A stretch of DNA of 64,000 nt from Microbacteriaceae bacterium X2B (GTDB lineage: Bacteria; Actinomycetota; Actinomycetes; Actinomycetales; Microbacteriaceae). The stretch is from positions 1 to 64,000 of the forward strand of contig SCPB01000003.1 in the NCBI GenBank assembly GCA_005502445.1. Reading direction: 5' to 3'. Position numbers and translations under genes: made by a program. Within the stretch, counting starts at the first letter, position 1, and each line of letters begins with the position of its first letter. The notes beneath the pieces were generated by a model. It searched no databases. It was given only the letters and a program-made list of their open reading frames with translations, and had not been told where the DNA came from. This document shows, one piece after another, positions 42,654 through 51,809 of this stretch.

Positions 42654-43328
42654 TCAGCGGGTCGCGACGAGGCGGTAGCCGACCCCTCGCACCGTCTCTA
42701 TCGTGCGCGCCCCGGCGGGGTCGTCGAGCTTCCTCCTGAGGTAGCCGACATACACCTCGACCACGTTGACGTCGCCCTCGAAGTGCGAGTCCCACACGCC
42801 GTCGAGGATCTCAGCCTTGCTGACCACGTCGCCCGCGTGCCGCATCAAGAACTCCAGCAGGGCGAACTCGCGCGGCGTGAGCGCGACCTCGACCCCGTGG
42901 CGCTCCACCCGGCGGCGGGAAGGATCGAGAGTGATCGCTCCCACCGAGAGGATCGCAGGGCGCTCGGGACTGCCCCGACGGATGAGCGCCCTCAGGCGCG
43001 CGACGAGCACGATGAATGAGAAGGGCTTGATCAGGTAGTCGTCGGCGCCCAGGTCGAAGGCGTCCGTCTGGTCGTACTCGCCGTCCTTCGCCGTGAGCAT
43101 GAGGATCGGCGTCCACACCTCGGCCGCCCGCAACTCGCGGCACACCTCGTAGCCGTTGAGCCCCGGCAGCATCACATCGAGCACGATCGCGTCGTACGCG
43201 CCCTCACGAGCCCGCCACAAGCCGTCGACGCCGTTGCTCGCCGAGTCCACCGCGAAGCCCTCGGCGAGGAGGCCGCGCGTGAGGCTCTCCGTCAGCCGCA
43301 CCTCGTCGTCGACGATCAGGACCTTCAC
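42654..43328 (-). CDS. OmpR/PhoB-family response regulator
   Basis: A 224-residue regulator with receiver (acid pocket VDDE at 6-9, phosphorylated D51, K101) and winged-helix DNA-binding domain (LTPREFALLEFLMRHAGDVVSK ... VVEVYVGYLRRKLDD). The partner kinase is probably the convergent gene at 41171. Its start overlaps the end of the DUF4229 gene by four bases, so it is co-transcribed with that gene. Confidence 0.93.
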   Translation of the reverse strand: MKVLIVDDEVRLTESLTRGLLAEGFAVDSASNGVDGLWRAREGAYDAIVLDVMLPGLNGYEVCRELRAAEVWTPILMLTAKDGEYDQTDAFDLGADDYLIKPFSFIVLVARLRALIRRGSPERPAILSVGAITLDPSRRRVERHGVEVALTPREFALLEFLMRHAGDVVSKAEILDGVWDSHFEGDVNVVEVYVGYLRRKLDDPAGARTIETVRGVGYRLVATR

Positions 43329-43630
43329 GGCCTCGGCCGGCCCTCCGCGCCCGAGTCGGCCACGACATCCTCAGCCGCAGCGTCCGGGTCGGCGCTTGGC
43401 GCGCGGCGCCGCTCGGCGAGATCGAGGGCGACGGCGTCGCGCAGCCGGGCGAAGAAGATGTACGACACCGTCAGCGCGATCACGGCGGCGACCAGGGCCG
43501 CGATGACGACGACCGCGAATCCCGTGACGCCGATCGAGGCGAGCGGCGCGGGCAGCAGCAGGTACAGCGCCGCGAACACCGCCCCGAACAGGCCGAGTCG
43601 CAGCAGGCTGTACCGGATCCAGGGGCTCAT
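43325..43630 (-). CDS. DUF4229 membrane protein
   Basis: A 101-residue protein with two helices (LLRLGLFGAVFAALYLLL and AVVVIAALVAAVIALTVSYIFF), then RLRDAVALDLAERRR and an acidic tail, as in actinobacterial DUF4229 proteins often found near menaquinone genes. It is upstream of, and coupled by ATGA to, the response regulator gene. Function unknown. Confidence 0.8.
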   Translation of the reverse strand: MSPWIRYSLLRLGLFGAVFAALYLLLPAPLASIGVTGFAVVVIAALVAAVIALTVSYIFFARLRDAVALDLAERRRAPSADPDAAAEDVVADSGAEGRPRP

Positions 43631-43729
43631 CGTCCCAGTCTACGAGTGCGCGCCCGGCACCCGACCCGTGCTCGGCTGCCAGCCGCCCGCTCGCGGTGCG
43701 GGCTCAGGGGGTCGGCGTACACTCGGCCC

Positions 43730-44083
43730 ATGGCCAGGTTCCTCGTCGTCCTCACCGTGGTCGCGGTCGCGTTCACGATCTACACCCTGGTCGACGTGCT
43801 GCTCACCGATCGCTCGCGCGTGCGCGGCCTGCAGAAGCCCGTGTGGGCTCTCATCGTCGTGCTGCTGCCCGTCATCGGTGGTCTGCTGTGGCTCGTGATC
43901 GGGAAGGCCCGGCGAACCTCGGGCGGCTCGCGCCTCATCGCGCCCGACGACGATCCCGACTTCCTCGGCTCGATCAACCGCGACGACGTCGCGCGCCGCG
44001 CCGAGCAGGAGGAGCGGTTGCGCCGCCTCGAGCAGGAACTCGCCGACCTCGACGATGACACGCGCGACGACACCCAGCGCTGA
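43730..44083 (+). CDS. PLDc_N-domain membrane protein
   Basis: A 117-residue protein with two N-terminal helices and the PLDc_N pattern (LVDVLLTD, GLQKPVWALIVVLLPVIGGLLWLVIG), then a charged coiled tail (ARRAEQEERLRRLEQELADLDD). Such short proteins lack the phospholipase D catalytic part. It precedes menD in many Actinobacteria; here the two overlap by 29 bases in different frames. Confidence 0.88.
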   Translation: MARFLVVLTVVAVAFTIYTLVDVLLTDRSRVRGLQKPVWALIVVLLPVIGGLLWLVIGKARRTSGGSRLIAPDDDPDFLGSINRDDVARRAEQEERLRRLEQELADLDDDTRDDTQR

Positions 44084-45743
44084 GCGCTCGCCCGCGCAGG
44101 CGGCCGCGACGGCGTTGCTCGAGGGACTGATCCGCCATGGCGTCACCGACATCGTGCTGAGCCCCGGCTCGCGTTCGCAGGCCCTCGCGCTCGCGGCCGC
44201 CGCCCTCGATCGCGCAGGCCGCGTCGATCTGCACGTGCGCGTCGACGAGCGCGTCGCCGGCTTCACCGCCCTCGGCCTCGCCGTCGAGTCGGGTCGCCCC
44301 GTCGCGGTGATCTGCACCTCCGGCACCGCCGTGGCCAACCTGCACCCCGCCGTGCTCGAGGCCCACCACTCCGGCGTCGGCATCATCGTGCTCTCGGCCG
44401 ACCGACCCGCCGAGCTGCGCGGAATCGGCAGCAACCAGACGACGGTTCAGCCGGGCATCTTCGGCGACCTCCTGCGCGCCGACTGGGATGTCGCCGCTCC
44501 CGTCGGTGCCGCGCACGAGCCCGACGAGGCACGCGACCTCGCCGAGGTGGCGGTGCGCGCCGCCGCCGAAGGGCCCGTGCATCTCAACCTCGCCTACCGC
44601 GAGCCGTTGAGCGGAGTCGTCGACCTCTCGCCCGAATTCGACGGCCCTGGCGAGCCGATCGCCGCCACGCCGGGCGGAGACGTGCTCGACCTGGAGCCCG
44701 ATGACGCGACCGTCGTCATCGCCGGCGCCGGCGCCGGCCCCCGAGCAGCCGAGCTCGCCGAGCAGCTCGGCGCGCCCCTCATCGCGGAGGTGACGAGCGA
44801 GGCCCGCTTCGGCCGGCATGTGGTCGCCGCGTACCGCGAGGTGCTGCGCGGTCCGCACGGTCAGGCCGTCGCCCGCGCCGTCGTTCTCGGGCACCCGACG
44901 CTGAGCCGCGAGGTACCCGCTCTGCTGCAGCGCCCCGACGTCGAGGCGATCGTCATCCGCACGCCGGGCGTGGAGGACTACAACCCCGGTCACCGCGCGC
45001 GCCTCGTCGACGGCGTCCGCGTGCACGGGGCGCCCGACCCGGCGGCCGTCCGCCGCTGGGTCGGCGGATGGGTCGCGATGTCGCGCGCCATCCTCGAGTC
45101 GGAGGCCCCCGACGACCCCGCCCCCGACGTGTCGGCCTCGGTATCGAAAACCCCCTCGGTGCGGTCGGCCTTCGCTCGCGCCGAGATGGCGATCATGCGC
45201 GCCCCCGTCGACCGGCGGATGCTCGCCCGCGCGCTCTGGGCATCCACCTGGCCGCACGATCGCCTCGTATTCGGAGCCTCGCGGCTCATCCGCGAGGCCG
45301 ACCGCACCGTGCCCGGCAAGCGCATCCCGGTGCACGCCAACCGCGGGCTCGCCGGCATCGACGGCACCATCGCGACGGCGAGCGGCATCGCGCTCGCGGC
45401 GCGCCGGGCCGAGCGCCGTGGCGTCGTGCGCGTGCTGCTCGGCGACCTCGCCGCCGTGCACGACGCCGGCGCCCTGCTCACTCCGCTGCCCGACGACGTC
45501 ATGCTGCACGTGTACGTCGGCGACGACGGCGGAGGCACGATCTTCGACTCGCTCGAAGTCGCCGCGACGGCCGACGAGGGCGACTTCGCGCGCGTCATGC
45601 GCACCCCCGTCGCGGTCGACTTCGCGGCGCTCGCTGCGGCCGGCGGCTGGCAGTACCGACAGGTGAGGACGCGGGCCGAGCTCGACGAGGCGCTCACCGC
45701 GCGCGAGCGACTGCTTCTCGTGCACGTGCCGCTCGAGCCCTGA
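44055..45743 (+). CDS. menD: 2-Succinyl-5-enolpyruvyl-6-hydroxy-3-cyclohexene-1-carboxylate synthase
   Basis: ThDP-dependent enzyme joining 2-oxoglutarate and isochorismate. The 562-residue product shows LSPGSRSQALALA (near 35-47), VCTSGTAVANLHPAV-like ICTSGTAVANLHPA, and the ThDP-site segment NRGLAGIDGTIATASGIAL; the Mg motif region follows in LLGDLAAVHDAG. Length is typical for Actinobacteria. It is coupled to the upstream PLDc_N gene. Confidence 0.96.
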   Translation: MTRATTPSAERSPAQAAATALLEGLIRHGVTDIVLSPGSRSQALALAAAALDRAGRVDLHVRVDERVAGFTALGLAVESGRPVAVICTSGTAVANLHPAVLEAHHSGVGIIVLSADRPAELRGIGSNQTTVQPGIFGDLLRADWDVAAPVGAAHEPDEARDLAEVAVRAAAEGPVHLNLAYREPLSGVVDLSPEFDGPGEPIAATPGGDVLDLEPDDATVVIAGAGAGPRAAELAEQLGAPLIAEVTSEARFGRHVVAAYREVLRGPHGQAVARAVVLGHPTLSREVPALLQRPDVEAIVIRTPGVEDYNPGHRARLVDGVRVHGAPDPAAVRRWVGGWVAMSRAILESEAPDDPAPDVSASVSKTPSVRSAFARAEMAIMRAPVDRRMLARALWASTWPHDRLVFGASRLIREADRTVPGKRIPVHANRGLAGIDGTIATASGIALAARRAERRGVVRVLLGDLAAVHDAGALLTPLPDDVMLHVYVGDDGGGTIFDSLEVAATADEGDFARVMRTPVAVDFAALAAAGGWQYRQVRTRAELDEALTARERLLLVHVPLEP

Positions 45744-45833
45744 GAGGCTCTGCTCACCCGCGCTCCCGCCATCGCCGCGTCGTGTCCCGGGCAGCCGATC
45801 GACGACGGCGACCCCACGGAGTAACGTCGCCCC

Positions 45834-46658
45834 ATGGACGAGCTGCTGCGAGCCGGCGCCGATGTGCGCCTCTCCGACGTCGACACGCGGGCGACCCCGG
45901 GCTTCTCGGGCGACAAGAACGCCGGTCGGGAGGCCCTCTCGGCGGGCGCCGAGGAGCTGAGCGCGTTGCAGGAGCGCCTCTACGCCGCGAGCCGGGCGGG
46001 CGACACGCGGCGCGTGCTGCTCGTCCTCCAGGCGATGGACACCGCGGGCAAGGGCGGCATCGTGCGCCACGTCGTCGGCGCCGTCGACCCCCAGGGCGTG
46101 CAGCTCGCCGCGTTCAAGAAACCGACGGAGGAGGAGCTCGCCCACCACTTCCTCTGGCGCATCGAGACGCGACTGCCCGAGCCCGGAATGATCGGCGTCT
46201 TCGACCGCTCCCACTACGAGGACGTGCTCATCGCCCGCGTGCGCGGCTTCGCCCCCGCCGACGAGATCGAGCGCCGATACGGCGAGATCCGCGACTTCGA
46301 GCGCCGCATCGTCGACGGCGGAACCCGCGTCGTCAAGGTCATGCTGCACATCTCGTCGGACGAGCAGAAGCGCCGCCTGCAGGAGCGCCTCGAGCGGGCC
46401 GACAAGCACTGGAAGTACAACCCGGGCGACGTCGACGAACGGATGCTCTGGCCGCAGTACATGCAGGCGTACGAGCGCGCCATCGCCGAGACCGACGCCG
46501 ACCACGCGCCGTGGTTCATCGTGCCGGCCGACCGCAAGTGGTACGCGCGCTTGGCGGTGCAGAACCTGCTGCTGGACGAGCTGCGCGCACTCGACCCGCA
46601 GTGGCCCCCGGCCGACTTCGACGTCGAGGTCGAGAAGAGGCGCCTCGACCATTCGTGA
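45834..46658 (+). CDS. ppk2: Polyphosphate kinase 2 family phosphotransferase
   Basis: A 274-residue PPK2-family enzyme that transfers phosphate between polyphosphate and nucleotides. Walker A is QAMDTAGKGG (near 63), the lid region and Walker B follow (FDRSHYEDVL), with the PPK2 signatures FKKPTEEELAHHFLWR and DKHWKYNPGDVDERMLW. The ATG start is typical. It lies alone downstream of menD with 90 bases between. Confidence 0.94.
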   Translation: MDELLRAGADVRLSDVDTRATPGFSGDKNAGREALSAGAEELSALQERLYAASRAGDTRRVLLVLQAMDTAGKGGIVRHVVGAVDPQGVQLAAFKKPTEEELAHHFLWRIETRLPEPGMIGVFDRSHYEDVLIARVRGFAPADEIERRYGEIRDFERRIVDGGTRVVKVMLHISSDEQKRRLQERLERADKHWKYNPGDVDERMLWPQYMQAYERAIAETDADHAPWFIVPADRKWYARLAVQNLLLDELRALDPQWPPADFDVEVEKRRLDHS

Positions 46659-46678
46659 TCGACACGAACAACGCATAG

Positions 46679-47143
46679 GTGTCCGCGGATAGGATCGTGC
46701 ACATCGTGATGACCCTGGCCGCACTCGCACCGGAAGGTGGGTTCTCTCACCGGGCCCCCTCGGTGATTGTCCGGCGCTTGCTTCTCGTGATGATCGCGGC
46801 GTGCGCCCTCGTGGTCTCCGCCTTGATGGTTCACGCTGTCGGTACGGACTCCGGAGTGCGCACCGGATCGCTCGCGAGCGCGGTGGTCGAGATACCTCCC
46901 GTCGGCGCCCCCGATGAATCCGCACCACTGGCGGCAGCGTGCGGTGCGGAATGCGATCCGATGATCGCCGTCGCAGTGGTGTGCTGGATGTTTACCATCC
47001 TCGTCCTCACGATCATCATGGCACGACCCCCCTGGCTCGCCCGATCGGCCCTCACGGTCGTTCCGTCGTCGGCACGAGCCCCGTCAGGCAAGGTCCGCCG
47101 ATTCGCTCCGAGCATCCATGCACTGTCGATCGATCGGCAATAG
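46679..47143 (+). CDS. DUF6153-like membrane protein
   Basis: Up to 154 residues, depending on start (GTG 46679, or ATG 46709). It has helix 1 (LLLVMIAACALVVSALMVHAVG), an extracytoplasmic linker with CGAEC, helix 2 (IAVAVVCWMFTILVLTIIM) and a basic tail ending LSIDRQ. The same plan as the gene at 31446, which supports the family call. It is followed by an accessory lgt, a combination seen in metal-resistance cassettes. Confidence 0.6.
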   Translation: MSADRIVHIVMTLAALAPEGGFSHRAPSVIVRRLLLVMIAACALVVSALMVHAVGTDSGVRTGSLASAVVEIPPVGAPDESAPLAAACGAECDPMIAVAVVCWMFTILVLTIIMARPPWLARSALTVVPSSARAPSGKVRRFAPSIHALSIDRQ

Positions 47144-47245
47144 GAGCAGTCGTCACCGACTTCGGCGGGTGAACCGCCATCGGCTCTGCACACACCACAT
47201 CCGCCGTCCGGCGTGTCCGCGTACTCTCTGACCTTGGAGGCACCC

Positions 47246-48163
47246 TTGCCATCGAGTCTTCTGCTCACTCAAGCCGGAATTCCGAGCCCGGCGATCAATT
47301 CCATCGATCTCGGCTTCATCGAGATCCGCTTCTATGCTCTTTTCATCCTCGCCGGCATGGCGATCGCGATCATCGTGATGGGCCGACGCCTGCAGCGACG
47401 CGGTCACAGCCGAGACGCCGCACTGTCCATCGCGCTGTGGGCGATTCCTTTCGGCATCATCGGGGCCCGGCTGTACCACGTGGTCACCCATCCGACCGAT
47501 TACTTCTTCGCCGGCGCAGACCTGTGGAAGGTGTTCGCGATCTGGGAGGGAGGGATCGCGATCTTCGGGGCGGTGATCTTCGGCGCCGTCGGCGTGTGGC
47601 TCGGTGCTCGTCAGGAGGGCATCCGCTTCGTGGACGCCGCCGATGCACTCGCGCCGGCGCTGCTGCTGGCGCAGGCGATGGGACGCATGGGCAACTATGT
47701 CAATCAGGAGCTGTTCGGCACCCCCACCACGCTGCCGTGGGGTCTGCAGATCGATCCGGGGAATCCTGCCATTCCGCCGGGCACTCCCGAGGGGACGCTC
47801 TTCCATCCGCTGTTCCTCTACGAGTTGCTGTGGAACGTCGTCGGCTTCGCCTGCATCCTGTTGATCGAGCGACTGTGGCGATCCCGTCGAGGCGTCGAAG
47901 CGCCCCCGGGAGCAGCTCTCGGCCTCTATCTCGTCTGGTACGGCGTGGGTCGCGCCTGGTTCGAGTCGTTCCGACTCGACCCGACCGAGTTCGAACTGGT
48001 CGGGGTGAAGATCAACATCGTCACCGCGATCGTCGCGGCCCTCGTCGGGGTCGCGCTCGTCGTGCGCGCGGTGCGACGCGGAACCGCTCCCCGCACCACT
48101 CTCGTCTCCGACATCGCCGCCCACGTGGACGACGAGCAGTCCCGGAAGGATGCGCCCTCATGA
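47246..48163 (+). CDS. lgt: Prolipoprotein diacylglyceryl transferase (accessory-type)
   Basis: Transfers diacylglycerol to the lipobox cysteine of prolipoproteins. The 305-residue, seven-helix protein has the Lgt signature in GRMGNYVNQELFG and conserved IGARLYHV and YGVGRAWFESFR segments. TTG at 47246 was chosen because GGAGG ends five bases before it; a GTG at 47213 would add 11 residues. In related genomes the housekeeping lgt lies by trp genes, so this copy, flanked by DUF6153-like and an 85-residue membrane protein, may be an additional one. Confidence 0.9.
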   Translation: MPSSLLLTQAGIPSPAINSIDLGFIEIRFYALFILAGMAIAIIVMGRRLQRRGHSRDAALSIALWAIPFGIIGARLYHVVTHPTDYFFAGADLWKVFAIWEGGIAIFGAVIFGAVGVWLGARQEGIRFVDAADALAPALLLAQAMGRMGNYVNQELFGTPTTLPWGLQIDPGNPAIPPGTPEGTLFHPLFLYELLWNVVGFACILLIERLWRSRRGVEAPPGAALGLYLVWYGVGRAWFESFRLDPTEFELVGVKINIVTAIVAALVGVALVVRAVRRGTAPRTTLVSDIAAHVDDEQSRKDAPS

Positions 48164-48417
48164 ACAGCGACTCCACCTCCCCCAGGAGGAGGCTCGATCC
48201 GTACACCCGTCGGCGACTGTATCTCCGTCTCGGTCAGGTGATCATGCTCGCCGGCGCCGTCATGGCCGTCGTGCACTGGCTCACCCACCTGGAGGCCTTC
48301 GGGCCGGAGCAGCCGCCGCTCCTGATCGATCTGGCCATCGGATATCCGATGGCGGCGCTGCTGCTCATTCTCGGCGGGGTTGTGGCGAGTCGGAAGCCGA
48401 AGGCAGACAAGCGTTGA
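48160..48417 (+). CDS. Small membrane protein coupled to lgt
   Basis: An 85-residue protein with two hydrophobic helices (LGQVIMLAGAVMAVVHWLTHL and IGYPMAALLLILGGVVA) and a basic N-terminus. Its ATG overlaps the lgt stop by four bases. A terminator follows. No family recognised; similar small proteins accompany accessory lgt genes. Confidence 0.7.
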   Translation: MNSDSTSPRRRLDPYTRRRLYLRLGQVIMLAGAVMAVVHWLTHLEAFGPEQPPLLIDLAIGYPMAALLLILGGVVASRKPKADKR

Positions 48418-48421
48418 TGGT

Positions 48422-48452
48422 CTGGGGGCCGGCGACTCGTCCCGGCCCCCAG
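48422..48452. terminator. Terminator hairpin after the lgt cassette
   Basis: CTGGGGGCCGG and CCGGCCCCCAG frame a nine-base loop, just after the 85-residue gene. Downstream, GCCCTGCTACCGCAGGG occurs twice (48471-48487 and about 48536-48552); the second copy covers the last codons of menF, so the first is a stray duplicate of that gene end. Confidence 0.75.
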
Positions 48453-48540
48453 AGCTCAGCCGCCTCGAGAGCCCTGCTACCGCAGGGGGGTCGGCCGCTG
48501 TCGCGGCCGACGCTGCGCGCGGTGCTGGAGCGACGCCCTG

Positions 48541-49791
48541 CTACCGCAGGGCGTCGGCGACCGGCCGGAACTTCATGCGCGTCTCGGCGAGCTCCGAGTC
48601 GGGGTCGGAGTCGGCGACGATACCTGCCCCGGCGTAGGCGGTGAGCGTGCCGTCGTCGTCGATGCGCGCGCAGCGCAGCGCGATGACCCACTCGCCGTCG
48701 CCGTCGTGGTCGATCCAGCCGACCGGTCCGGCGTAGCGGCCGCGGTCGAAGGGCTCGAGCTCGGCGATGAGCCGGAGGGCGTCGACGGTGGGGCTTCCGG
48801 CGACAGCGGCCGTGGGGTGCAGGGCGGCCACGAGATCGAGGCCCGAGGCGTCCTCGGAGAGCTCGACCTCGACATCCGTCGCCAGGTGCCACAGGTTGGC
48901 GAGCTTGAGCGTGAAGGGCGATTCGCTCGCCGTGACGGCTCGCGCGTGCGGTCGCAGCGCTCGCAGCACGCTCTGCACCGCGAAGGCGTGCTCGTCGAGG
49001 TCCTTCGTGCTCGTCGCGAGCGCGGTCGCGGCGGCCGCATCGTCGGCGGTGCCGGCGCCGCGCGCCCGAGAGCCGGCGAGCACGCGCGCCGAGGCTTCGC
49101 GGGCGTGCACGCTCACGAGCGTTTCGGGGCTCGCGCCGATGAGTCCATCGACCGCGAAGGTGAGGGTGTCCGGGTACGCCTCCGCGAGCTCCTGCAGCAG
49201 AGCGCGCCGGTCGGCCTCGGCGGGGATCCGCGCCACGGCGTCGCGCGCCATGACCACCTTCTCGACCTCGCCCTCGCGGATCCGCGCGACGACAGCCCGC
49301 ACGAGCTCGACGTACTGCTCGCGCGAGAGCGAGGCGGCGGCGAGGATCGCGCGCGGACGCTCACCGATCGCGGTCGGCTGCCCGATCGGGGCGACGGATG
49401 CCGCGCTCGCGCCCGACGTGATGCGCGTGACCCAGCTCACCGGTCCGCGTCGTCCGATCACGAGTTCGGGCACGATCAGCACGCTCGCCTCGGCTGAGGA
49501 GTCGGCGAAGGCGAAGGCCCCGAGGGCGACGAGCCCCGACCCCGGCTCGTGCACGGGGTCGACGACGGTCGCGGTCTCCGTCACCGCGCGCCAGGCCGCC
49601 GCCGCCTCGGCCAGCCGGTCGGCGCCGGTGAATTCGAGCCGCAGCGCCTCGCCGACGCCGACGACGCCGTCGCCGCGCCGCAGGGCGACGAGCGGGCGGG
49701 CGGGCGAGGCGTACTCGAGCAGTGCCGCCACGTCGTCGACGGGCTCGGTCACGGCCCGCAGGGCGACTCCCGACGTGGCGGGCTGAGGCAC
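48541..49791 (-). CDS. menF: Isochorismate synthase
   Basis: Converts chorismate to isochorismate, the first menaquinone step. The 416-residue product has the chorismate-binding core: EKVVMARDAVARIPAEAD, FAVDGLIGASPETLVS, LAGSRARGAGTADD, LHPTAAVAGSP and YAGPVGWIDHDGDGEW. The start GTG 49791 gives the family N-terminus. It is divergent from menG; the spacer holds a leaderless menG promoter. Confidence 0.92.
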   Translation of the reverse strand: MPQPATSGVALRAVTEPVDDVAALLEYASPARPLVALRRGDGVVGVGEALRLEFTGADRLAEAAAAWRAVTETATVVDPVHEPGSGLVALGAFAFADSSAEASVLIVPELVIGRRGPVSWVTRITSGASAASVAPIGQPTAIGERPRAILAAASLSREQYVELVRAVVARIREGEVEKVVMARDAVARIPAEADRRALLQELAEAYPDTLTFAVDGLIGASPETLVSVHAREASARVLAGSRARGAGTADDAAAATALATSTKDLDEHAFAVQSVLRALRPHARAVTASESPFTLKLANLWHLATDVEVELSEDASGLDLVAALHPTAAVAGSPTVDALRLIAELEPFDRGRYAGPVGWIDHDGDGEWVIALRCARIDDDGTLTAYAGAGIVADSDPDSELAETRMKFRPVADALR

Positions 49792-49871
49792 GGTGCCAGC
49801 GTACCGCCGGCCGCCGGGCGTCCAGCCCGCTCGCGGTGAACCCGCAGTGAGCACTCACTAGAGTGGACGCT

Positions 49872-50645
49872 GTGACGAGAGCCGACCTGAGCAAGAAGTC
49901 GCGCGACGTCGCGGCGATGTTCGATGGCGTCGCTCGCGGCTACGACCGCACGAACGCCGTCCTCTCGGTCGGCAACGCTGCTCTGTGGCGCATCCAGACG
50001 GTGAAGGCCGTGGCCCCGCAGCCGGGTGAGCGCATCCTCGACATCGCCGCGGGCACGGGCACGAGCTCGGCGGCGCTCGCGCGCTCCGGCGCTCGCGTCA
50101 TCGCTCTCGACTTCTCCGCCGGCATGGTCGAGCAGGGTCGCGAGCGTCACCCCGAGCTCGAGTTCGTCCAGGGCGACGCACAGCAGCTGCCCTTCGGCGA
50201 CGACGAGTTCGACGCCGTCACGATCAGCTTCGGGCTCCGCAACGTCGAGAACCCGCATCAGGCGCTCTCCGAGATGTACCGCGTGCTCAAGCCGGGCGGC
50301 CGAGTCGTGGTCTGCGAGTTCTCGCGCCCGCCGGTCGGCCTCATCCGCCGCGGCTACTTCGCGTACCTGCAGAGGGTGATGCCGTTCGTCGCCGGTGCGG
50401 CGAGCACGAACCCCGACGCCTACCGCTACCTGTTCGAGTCGATCGCCGACTGGCCGGAGCAGGCGGTGCTGAGCCAGTGGCTGCGCGGTGCGGGGTTCAC
50501 TCGTGTCGCGTACCGCAACCTCACGGCGGGAGTGGTGGCCCTGCACCGCGGGCGCAAGCCGCTCGATGCCGCGATCCGGGCATCCGTCGCTCAGAAGCGG
50601 GCCGCCCGTCGCCGCACCCCCTCGTCGTCGGCCGCGGTCGACTGA
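49872..50645 (+). CDS. menG: Demethylmenaquinone methyltransferase
   Basis: Adds the last methyl group using SAM. The 257-residue protein has the UbiE/MenG motifs: KSRDVAAMFDGVARGYDRTN, DIAAGTGTSS, GDAQQLPF, TISFGLRNVEN and RVLKPGGRVVVCEFS. GTG 49872 was chosen because TAGAGT (49859-49864) forms a -10 with exactly seven bases to that codon, suggesting a leaderless message; a GTG nine bases earlier is also possible. Confidence 0.94.
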   Translation: MTRADLSKKSRDVAAMFDGVARGYDRTNAVLSVGNAALWRIQTVKAVAPQPGERILDIAAGTGTSSAALARSGARVIALDFSAGMVEQGRERHPELEFVQGDAQQLPFGDDEFDAVTISFGLRNVENPHQALSEMYRVLKPGGRVVVCEFSRPPVGLIRRGYFAYLQRVMPFVAGAASTNPDAYRYLFESIADWPEQAVLSQWLRGAGFTRVAYRNLTAGVVALHRGRKPLDAAIRASVAQKRAARRRTPSSSAAVD

Positions 50646-50669
50646 ACCCCTCCGATAGATCGGCATATC

Positions 50670-51767
50670 GTGACCTGGAGCACTCCTCTCGCTCGCCGCA
50701 GCAAGACGCTCAGCGCCTCGCTGGGGCTCGGCGAGAAGCTCTTCGCCTCGAGCGAGGAGCGCCGGTTCGCCGACGCGATCGAGGTGGCGCTCGAGACCGT
50801 CGAGGCGGGGCTGCTGCGCGAGGTCGCCTTCGCCGACGACATGGCGGATGTCGCCTCCCGCTATCTGCTGGAGGCCGGCGGCAAGCGCGTGCGGCCCGTG
50901 CTCACTCTGCTCACCGCCCAGCTCGGCGACGGTGCGACAGCCGCGGTCATCACGGCCGCGCAGGCGATCGAGATCACCCACCTCGCCTCGCTCTACCATG
51001 ACGACGTCATGGACGAGGCGGAGCTGCGCCGGGGGGTGCCGACCGCGCAGCATGTGTGGGGCAACTCGGTCGCGATCCTCACCGGCGATCTGCTCTTCGC
51101 CCGCGCATCGAAGCTCGTCGCGAGCCTCGGCGAGGGCGCCATCAAGCTGCAGGCCGACACCTTCGAGCGCTTGTGCCTCGGCCAGTTGCACGAGACCATC
51201 GGCCCGCGCGAGGGCGACGACCCGATCGAGCACTACCTGCAGGTGCTCGCCGACAAGACCGGCTCGCTCATCGCCGCGGCGGCGCAGATGGGCGTCATCT
51301 TCTCGAACGCCCCGGCCGAGTTCGAGGCGCCAGTGGTGGCGTTCGGCGAGAGGATCGGAGTCGCGTTCCAGCTCATCGACGACGTCATCGACCTCGCCGA
51401 GCCCGACGCCGAGACCGGCAAGGCGCAGGGCACCGACCTGCGCAGCGGCGTGGCGACGCTGCCGTTGCTCTTCCTGCGCCGCGCGGCGATCGACGACGCC
51501 GCCGCGGCCGAGCTGCTCGGCCGCATCGAGCGCAACGTCGACGAGCTGGACGGCGAGCCGGGCACGGGCGACGATCGCTCGGCCGACGAGGCCGAACTCG
51601 CCGCGGCGATCGCCGAGCTGCGTGGCCACACGGTGACCGACGGGACGCTGCTCGAGGCGCGTCGCTGGGCCGACGAGGCGGTCGCCGCTCTCGCTCCGCT
51701 GCCCGACGGGCCGGTGAAGAAGGCGCTGACGAAGTTCGCCGAAGCGGTCGTCGACCGCAGCAAGTAG
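50670..51767 (+). CDS. Long-chain polyprenyl diphosphate synthase
   Basis: Makes the isoprenoid side chain for menaquinone. The 365-residue trans-prenyltransferase has the first Asp-rich motif in LYHDDVMDEA and the second in LIDDVIDL, with GGKRVRP at the substrate lysine. Aromatic residues before the first motif, which set chain length, cannot be read reliably here. It starts with GTG 24 bases after menG. Confidence 0.93.
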   Translation: MTWSTPLARRSKTLSASLGLGEKLFASSEERRFADAIEVALETVEAGLLREVAFADDMADVASRYLLEAGGKRVRPVLTLLTAQLGDGATAAVITAAQAIEITHLASLYHDDVMDEAELRRGVPTAQHVWGNSVAILTGDLLFARASKLVASLGEGAIKLQADTFERLCLGQLHETIGPREGDDPIEHYLQVLADKTGSLIAAAAQMGVIFSNAPAEFEAPVVAFGERIGVAFQLIDDVIDLAEPDAETGKAQGTDLRSGVATLPLLFLRRAAIDDAAAAELLGRIERNVDELDGEPGTGDDRSADEAELAAAIAELRGHTVTDGTLLEARRWADEAVAALAPLPDGPVKKALTKFAEAVVDRSK

Positions 51768-51809
51768 GGCCGCCCGCCCGCCGATGACCACACGAACGGG
51801 AAGACCTGC

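Noticed and set aside
43974-46928. A 984-codon open frame on the minus strand across menD and ppk2
   Set aside because: It is the antisense shadow of high-GC genes. Composition is low-complexity (His, Asp, Arg, Val, Gly), it has no family motif, and the + strand genes are unmistakable.
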